A stretch of 9,866 nucleotides of DNA from an uncultured Verrucomicrobiota bacterium (GTDB taxonomy: Bacteria; Verrucomicrobiota; Kiritimatiellia; RFP12; UBA1067): the NCBI GenBank assembly GCA_946631345.1, contig CAMPAA010000111.1, positions 1 through 9,866 of the forward strand. The letters run 5' to 3'. The notes below the pieces were generated by a model. It was not told where the DNA came from, did no database searches, and worked only from the letters and a program-made list of their open reading frames with translations. Below are positions 5,938 through 9,866 of this stretch, piece by piece. How positions within the stretch are numbered: the first letter of the stretch is position 1; every line of letters begins with the position of its first letter. A program made the position numbers and the translations under genes.

Positions 5938-6252
5938 ATGAAAAAGAGCGACAGAAACGTGCGCGCGGCGATTGAGCTTAAGATCACCCCGCAGCGCAAG
6001 ACGGGGTTCGGCAGGATAGCCAGCAAGGTCTCGAAATACGCCCAGGTCGACGCATGTTTCCTGATGAGCGGAGCGTACGACCTGCTGGTGTTCGTAAGCG
6101 GTTCGTCGCTGCAGGATGTGGCGGAGTTCGTATCCTCCGAACTCTCTACGATAGAGGGCGTGCTTTCCACCGCCACCCACTTCATGCTCAAGACCTACAA
6201 GGCCAACGGCGAATACGCGTTCGAGGAAGACAAGCGCCTCCCGGTCGTCTGA
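5938..6252 (+). CDS. Stand-alone Lrp/AsnC ligand-binding (RAM) domain protein (104 aa)
   Basis: The protein consists almost entirely of the Lrp/AsnC C-terminal effector domain (RAM fold). Visible features are the first strand AAIELKIT (10-17), the segment CFLMSGAYDLLVFV (40-53) with the characteristic G-x-Y-D, the helix LQDVAEFVSSEL (58-69) and the strand GVLSTATHFML (74-84). Full-length Lrp-type regulators are around 150-160 residues and begin with a winged helix-turn-helix; none is present, and no HTH-coding sequence lies upstream because the ispG promoter and gene occupy that space. RAM domains bind amino acids and assemble as dimers and octamers. The stop overlaps the aminotransferase start (TGATG). 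It could sense the amino acid made or used by that enzyme, or modulate a full-length Lrp elsewhere; both are inference. Fold assignment is strong. Confidence 0.88.
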   Translation: MKKSDRNVRAAIELKITPQRKTGFGRIASKVSKYAQVDACFLMSGAYDLLVFVSGSSLQDVAEFVSSELSTIEGVLSTATHFMLKTYKANGEYAFEEDKRLPVV

Positions 6253-7415
6253 TGGCCCGCGATTTCATAGCCCGCCACGTCGCGGAGCTGCCAAAGAGCG
6301 GCATAAGGAAGTTCTTCGACATCGTCGCCCAGCGCAAGGATGTCGTATCTCTCGGCGTTGGCGAACCGGACTTCGACACGCCGTGGCACATATCCCGCGC
6401 AGCCGTCACCTGCCTTGAGGATGGCGGCACCCACTACACCTCCAACCTCGGCATGCCTGTTCTGCGGCAGGCGATATGCCGCTACCTGAAGCGGCGTTTC
6501 GGCGCAACGTTCGACTGGCAGGGCGAAACGCTCGTAACGGTGGGCGTGGCGGAGGCGATCGACCTTGCGATCCGCGCCATAACCGAGCCGGGCGACGAGA
6601 TCATCTACCATGAGCCGTGCTTCGTCTCGTATGCGCCCACGATCCGCATGGCGCACGGCGTGCCGGTATGCGCAGAAACCCACGCCAGGGACTCCTTCCG
6701 CCTAACGGTGAGGGCGTTGGAGGAAAAGGTCTCAAGCCGCACGAAGGCGATCCTGCTGAACTTCCCGTGCAACCCGACAGGTGCCACACTGTCGGCGGCG
6801 GACATGAAGGCCATCGCCAGGTTCACCCTCAAGCACGACCTCCTGCTGCTCTCCGACGAGGTCTATTCCGAACTGGTGTACGACGGAAAGCCGATCAGCT
6901 TCGCGGCCATTCCGGAGCTGAAGGACAACCTTGTGCTGCTCAACGGCTTCTCGAAGAGCTGGGCCATGACCGGGTTCCGCCTCGGCTACGCCTGCGGGCC
7001 AAGGGGCATCATCGACACGATGATGAAGATACACCAGTACGGCATCATGAGCGCCCCAACGCTCAGCCAGGCCGCCGGCGTAGAGGCCATGGACAAGGGC
7101 GACAGCGATGTTGCGCGGATGCGTGCGGAGTACCGCCGCCGCCGCGACTTCCTCGTGGACGCGCTGAACCGCATGGGGCTAAAGACGATTCTGCCCAAGG
7201 GCGCATTCTACGTGTTCGCCGACATACGCAGCACGGGCCTCAGCTCAGAGGAGTTCTGCCTTCGGCTGCTGAACGGACATGCCGTCGCATGCGTGCCGGG
7301 GACGGCGTTCGGCACATGCGGCGAGGGATACGTGCGCATGAGCTACGCGACATCCATGAAGAAGCTCCAGCTCGCCGCCGACCGCCTCTCCGCATTCGTG
7401 TCAGAGCTGTCCTGA
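6252..7415 (+). CDS. PLP-dependent class I/II aminotransferase (387 aa)
   Basis: This is a fold-type I aminotransferase of the aspartate/alanine transaminase group. The PLP lysine is K235 in NGFSKSWAMTGFRLGY (231-246). Cofactor contacts are N174 in NPTG, D202 and Y205 in SDEVYSE, and R243. R362 in YVRMSYA should bind the substrate carboxylate. The N-terminal SLGVGEPDFDTP (33-44) and the GTHYTSNLG stretch (59-67) are typical of the AlaT/PatA-like branch. The usual length is around 390, so the gene is complete. Substrates are not certain; alanine/2-oxoglutarate or an aromatic or branched amino acid are likely. The ATG at 6252 shares its A with the TGA of the RAM-domain gene, without a clear Shine-Dalgarno, so translation is coupled. 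The pairing recalls the AlaR-AlaT type of arrangement in Bacillus, where an Lrp-family protein controls the adjacent transaminase. The 48 bp that follow show no convincing terminator. Confidence 0.93.
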   Translation: MARDFIARHVAELPKSGIRKFFDIVAQRKDVVSLGVGEPDFDTPWHISRAAVTCLEDGGTHYTSNLGMPVLRQAICRYLKRRFGATFDWQGETLVTVGVAEAIDLAIRAITEPGDEIIYHEPCFVSYAPTIRMAHGVPVCAETHARDSFRLTVRALEEKVSSRTKAILLNFPCNPTGATLSAADMKAIARFTLKHDLLLLSDEVYSELVYDGKPISFAAIPELKDNLVLLNGFSKSWAMTGFRLGYACGPRGIIDTMMKIHQYGIMSAPTLSQAAGVEAMDKGDSDVARMRAEYRRRRDFLVDALNRMGLKTILPKGAFYVFADIRSTGLSSEEFCLRLLNGHAVACVPGTAFGTCGEGYVRMSYATSMKKLQLAADRLSAFVSELS

Positions 7416-7463
7416 CCGCATGGATGAATCGAATCCGGCGGCCAATCCAATGCGCCCCCCCGG

Positions 7464-9770
7464 TCACTGCAGAACGAGCACAAATGACGGCCGTTCGGTC
7501 ACGTAGCCGGAGTCGTTCTGCATGGCACGCTTACCGTTGACATACACCCGGCGGAGCTGTTCAACGGTAAGCGAACGTGACTTGCCTACGCGGAGCTTCG
7601 CTCCCCTGGCAAGGGTCACATCAAGTGTCGCCGCGCCGCCCCAGCCATTCACGCCGTCAAACGAAAGCGACGCCCCCTGACCAAGCGAAATTGACGCGCT
7701 CTTCGTCAGCGCAAGCGAACGGCAGGCGTTTGAAGTTCCGGCATCGGCCGAAATAGAGCCGCCGTCGAACGCAATGTCGAGGCAGGAATCCAGCGCGCCG
7801 GACACGCCAATGTCTAGAGTGCCGGCGGCAAGCGAAAATGGAGCGCTCACTACGGAGCAGACCCCCTCAAGCCGCATCGTACCGAAACCCGTCTTGACGA
7901 GCGTTGAATTGGTGTTCACGCCGTCCACATGCCCAATGTTGCCCCGGATGGTCAAATCTGCGCCAGGCCCGCCTGTGACATCCGCAACGTCAAAATTGTA
8001 AGTCCGGGCGGATTGGGAATAGAGAAGGACGTCATTGCCTATGACCGATGCCGACGAGCCGAAAGCCGTGACGGCGCAGTTCCCGTCAATGAGACGCATT
8101 TGCGAACCAAACGTCTCCGCGCCATTCCTGCATAGGAAATTCTTGAGATACGTCAACGCTCCTCCGACCCCGAACTGCACGCGGCCGCCGTCAAGATCGA
8201 TGCTCTGCGCGTTATTAATGCTCCAGTTGGCCCAGTTTGAGAGCAGGCCGCCCTTCCTGACGCGATATGTCGCAGTGCCGCCTCCGGACACGTTCAGAAT
8301 CAGCGTCGCGTTTGAATTGACATCCACAAATTCGGCGGACGTACGCGGAAGCGTGTAGGTTGAAGTCGCCTCCGCGGTAATGGCGCGGGATTCAGCGCCC
8401 GACACCGAGAAAGACAGCAACGATCCAGATGCGCACGTCCCTTTCAGCCCAACATACGAAGCGGACGTCGCCGCGCCGGAAAGCACGAGGTTGGTCACGC
8501 AGTATCCGGGGCCGGATGTGACGGTCGCGCCGCCGCTGCCGTTGTAGGGCGTGAACTTGAACAGCCCGACCTCGTTGTATTCCCTGTACCTGTCATCATT
8601 GAAATTGAGATAGCGCGCAGCCGGCGTGCGCACTTGCACGTCCGGGCCGACCTGCCGCATTTCCATCAGCACGCACTTGATGAAGTTCCCGCCCTTCATC
8701 TGGAACTGGCATGATGCCGTCTTGCCGTCGTTCTCGAAGAAAAGGCCGTCCGCATGGTAGCCGGACGGCGCCCACATGTTGGAGCCGCCCAACCACCCCA
8801 CGGCGTTTGTCACATCGGCGAGCCTGAGATTCCTGATGACGCAATCATCGAACGATGTGGTGAACACCATGCCTGTCTCCGCGTACAGGTCGCCTGGCGG
8901 CGGAGCGTCGGGGGATGCCGCGAAAGCGAGCTCGCCGTTCGTCCCCGAGCAGGTCCCGTCGAACGTCACGGCCCTGTCGCCGATCTCGAACGCAAGTCTG
9001 GAGTCCGTCACGTCAATCGTTCCGGGAAGTCTGCCGGCATCGTCCAGAAACGCGCCGTCGGCGACCTCGACCGAAATCCCGCCGCTCACGGCGATCGATG
9101 AAACGGAGGCGGCGGAACTAACGCGGACTGTCGGAACTACGTGGCTCTTCCGCACGAAAGTCAGCTGGTCTATCCCATATCCGCCTTGCGACGGGGCGGC
9201 CTCCGTCACGATGTTCGCGTCGTTCCATGTCTGCGATGAATGTTCGGGATCGTGCCCCACGAAGCTTCCGGTGCAGTATTTCGCGGACGCGACCTGTCCT
9301 ACGATGTCGTCGCCCGATTGCTTCAGGAGAAGCTTTACGCCTTTTGTATAGACGGTGTCCGTAAGCATGAGCTGCATTTCGACGACCCCATCCTCCCTGT
9401 TCGACACGCATGACGGGAAAGCCGTTCCGGATATCCACTGGGCGACGGTCGTGCCCGGATGCGCCGCAGGGTTGTAGTAGTGCGTGGAATGCACCTCAAC
9501 GTCGGAAAGGCTCGCGCCTCTCAGCACCGTACCCCAGGCACCCATCTTAGAACTTGGCAGGAAGTTGCCGAGATACGTCAGAGGGGAACGCGATCCGGCG
9601 AATGTCGCCACCCCGTCAGCAAGCGTTACGGTCACCGCATCGGCACCGCTCCCAAGTACGCACGATCCGACGGCATCCGACCATTCGTAGCTCGGCGCTG
9701 CGGGCATGACACCCGACAGCATGGACGCCAGAACCATTAGAACCATTCCAGAAACATGTTTCACGCGCAT
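7464..9770 (-). CDS. Secreted beta-strand-repeat protein with duplicated modules (768 aa)
   Basis: Residues 1-25 form a signal peptide: basic MRVKH, a hydrophobic GMVLMVLASMLSGVM core, then PAAPS for cleavage. The rest is rich in Gly, Ser, Thr, Ala and Val with alternating short strands, as in surface beta-helix proteins. Two related modules lie at about 110-207 and 325-431. Another pair shares LTYLGNFL (64-71) and LTYLKNFL (539-546). Residues 622-651 (TLVKTGFGTMRLEG, then LAAGTL) match the autotransporter-associated beta-strand repeat pattern L-K-x-G-x-G-x-x-x-L-x-G...GTL. The protein ends with VYVNGKR (742-748) and PSFVLVLQ. No autotransporter beta-barrel, PEP-CTERM or sortase signal is visible, so attachment is unclear. 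ATG 9770 has AGGAG at 9780-9784, 9 nt upstream. Likely a surface or extracellular protein, possibly for glycan binding; this is inference. Similar large proteins are common in Kiritimatiellota. Confidence 0.85.
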   Translation of the reverse strand: MRVKHVSGMVLMVLASMLSGVMPAAPSYEWSDAVGSCVLGSGADAVTVTLADGVATFAGSRSPLTYLGNFLPSSKMGAWGTVLRGASLSDVEVHSTHYYNPAAHPGTTVAQWISGTAFPSCVSNREDGVVEMQLMLTDTVYTKGVKLLLKQSGDDIVGQVASAKYCTGSFVGHDPEHSSQTWNDANIVTEAAPSQGGYGIDQLTFVRKSHVVPTVRVSSAASVSSIAVSGGISVEVADGAFLDDAGRLPGTIDVTDSRLAFEIGDRAVTFDGTCSGTNGELAFAASPDAPPPGDLYAETGMVFTTSFDDCVIRNLRLADVTNAVGWLGGSNMWAPSGYHADGLFFENDGKTASCQFQMKGGNFIKCVLMEMRQVGPDVQVRTPAARYLNFNDDRYREYNEVGLFKFTPYNGSGGATVTSGPGYCVTNLVLSGAATSASYVGLKGTCASGSLLSFSVSGAESRAITAEATSTYTLPRTSAEFVDVNSNATLILNVSGGGTATYRVRKGGLLSNWANWSINNAQSIDLDGGRVQFGVGGALTYLKNFLCRNGAETFGSQMRLIDGNCAVTAFGSSASVIGNDVLLYSQSARTYNFDVADVTGGPGADLTIRGNIGHVDGVNTNSTLVKTGFGTMRLEGVCSVVSAPFSLAAGTLDIGVSGALDSCLDIAFDGGSISADAGTSNACRSLALTKSASISLGQGASLSFDGVNGWGGAATLDVTLARGAKLRVGKSRSLTVEQLRRVYVNGKRAMQNDSGYVTERPSFVLVLQ
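8478..8798 (-). repeat. Protein-level module, second copy (residues about 325-431)
   Basis: This codes for the second copy of a module first seen at 9150-9443. Matching order: an ENDG/REDG turn, a CQFQM/MQLML strand, FIKCVLMEMRQ/YTKGVKLLLKQ, a V-rich strand ending in AARY/SAKY, and a closing GYCVTNLVL/GYGIDQLTF strand. The match is at protein level by eye, not a DNA repeat. Confidence 0.6.
9150..9443 (-). repeat. Protein-level module, first copy (residues about 110-207)
   Basis: This codes for the first copy of the module described at 8478-8798. The landmarks are REDG (125-128), MQLML (132-136), YTKGVKLLLKQ (141-151), SAKY (162-165) and GYGIDQLTF (197-205). Strong divergence between copies suggests an old duplication. 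Confidence 0.6.
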
Positions 9771-9805
9771 GGCACAATTCTCCTTGAACGGAAAGAAATG
9801 TGCGG

Positions 9806-9834
9806 AGAATATATCACAGGCGGCTTTTTGTCAA
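9806..9834 (-). promoter_or_regulatory. Promoter of the secreted protein gene
   Basis: On the minus strand a perfect TTGACA (9829-9834) lies upstream of two possible -10 boxes. TATATT (9808-9813) has a TGA extension but 15-nt spacing. TATTCT (9806-9811) has the ideal 17-nt spacing. Either gives a leader of about 30 nt that contains AAGGAG. This is the only TTGACA-type -35 among the promoters seen here. Confidence 0.6.
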
Positions 9835-9866
9835 GCGTTTTTGCGCCAGCGAAATCTTTCTGGAGG

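Noticed and set aside
5923..5940. Earlier ATG at 5923 for the RAM protein
   Set aside because: It overlaps the GGAGAGG that serves ATG 5938 and would lie about 8 nt from the transcript start without a ribosome site.
4749..6191. Extended ispG frame starting at 6191
   Set aside because: The extension crosses the ispG promoter and the opposite-strand RAM gene. Known IspG proteins start where the ATG at 5816 places it.
6054..7415. Longer aminotransferase start at 6054
   Set aside because: The added residues come from the RAM gene read in another frame. The ATG at 6252 in the TGATG junction fits the family N-terminus.
7416..7463. Possible bidirectional terminator between the convergent genes
   Set aside because: Only a weak GGAT/ATCC pairing is seen and there is no T-tract on either strand; the C7 run lies beyond both stop codons.
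9769..9784. Possible plus-strand sigma-54 site beginning TGGCAC
   Set aside because: The -24 half matches but there is no GC at the required 10-nt spacing.

Overview
The window is about 60% GC and densely coded. It looks like part of a chromosome from an uncultured PVC-superphylum bacterium, probably Kiritimatiellota or Lentisphaerota. This is inferred from three things: a large secreted beta-strand-repeat protein of a style common there, a Gfo/Idh/MocA oxidoreductase with a poorly characterised partner, and a house style of extended -10 promoters. No ribosomal or other marker is present to prove it. I see no tRNA, rRNA, CRISPR array, transposase or phage gene.

Layout, left to right. (1) At 1-1551 on the minus strand lies an operon of an unrecognised 261-aa protein and the N-terminal part of a Gfo/Idh/MocA oxidoreductase. 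The two are coupled through a TAATG junction and driven by an extended -10 at 1543-1551. (2) At 1551-1860 is a compact unit: a candidate sigma-54 promoter (1801-1816), a 42-aa small ORF with a strong Shine-Dalgarno (1635-1763) and a candidate terminator (1551-1582). (3) At 1887-5816 on the minus strand is a tight operon ispG > SNF2-family ATPase > single-HKD PLD-like protein. The ispG and SNF2 genes overlap by 10 nt, and a candidate terminator follows at 1822-1859. (4) From a divergent promoter region (5817-5937) the plus strand carries a stand-alone Lrp/AsnC ligand-binding (RAM) domain with no DNA-binding domain, coupled by TGATG to a class I/II PLP aminotransferase. (5) Convergent with it, on the minus strand, is a 768-aa secreted protein built from duplicated modules and ending in an autotransporter-type beta-strand repeat (7464-9770). 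Its promoter lies at 9806-9834.

How the parts work together. IspG makes HMBPP for isoprenoid synthesis, yet it is co-transcribed with a DNA-translocase-type ATPase and a probable nuclease or phosphodiesterase. The RAM/aminotransferase pair resembles the AlaR-AlaT type of arrangement, in which an Lrp-family protein accompanies an alanine-type transaminase, except that the DNA-binding half is missing. The most unusual signals are the sigma-54-linked 42-aa ORF, a probably leaderless ispG mRNA, and the ispG-SNF2-PLD gene order. I did not find a clear complete new defence or mobile system.
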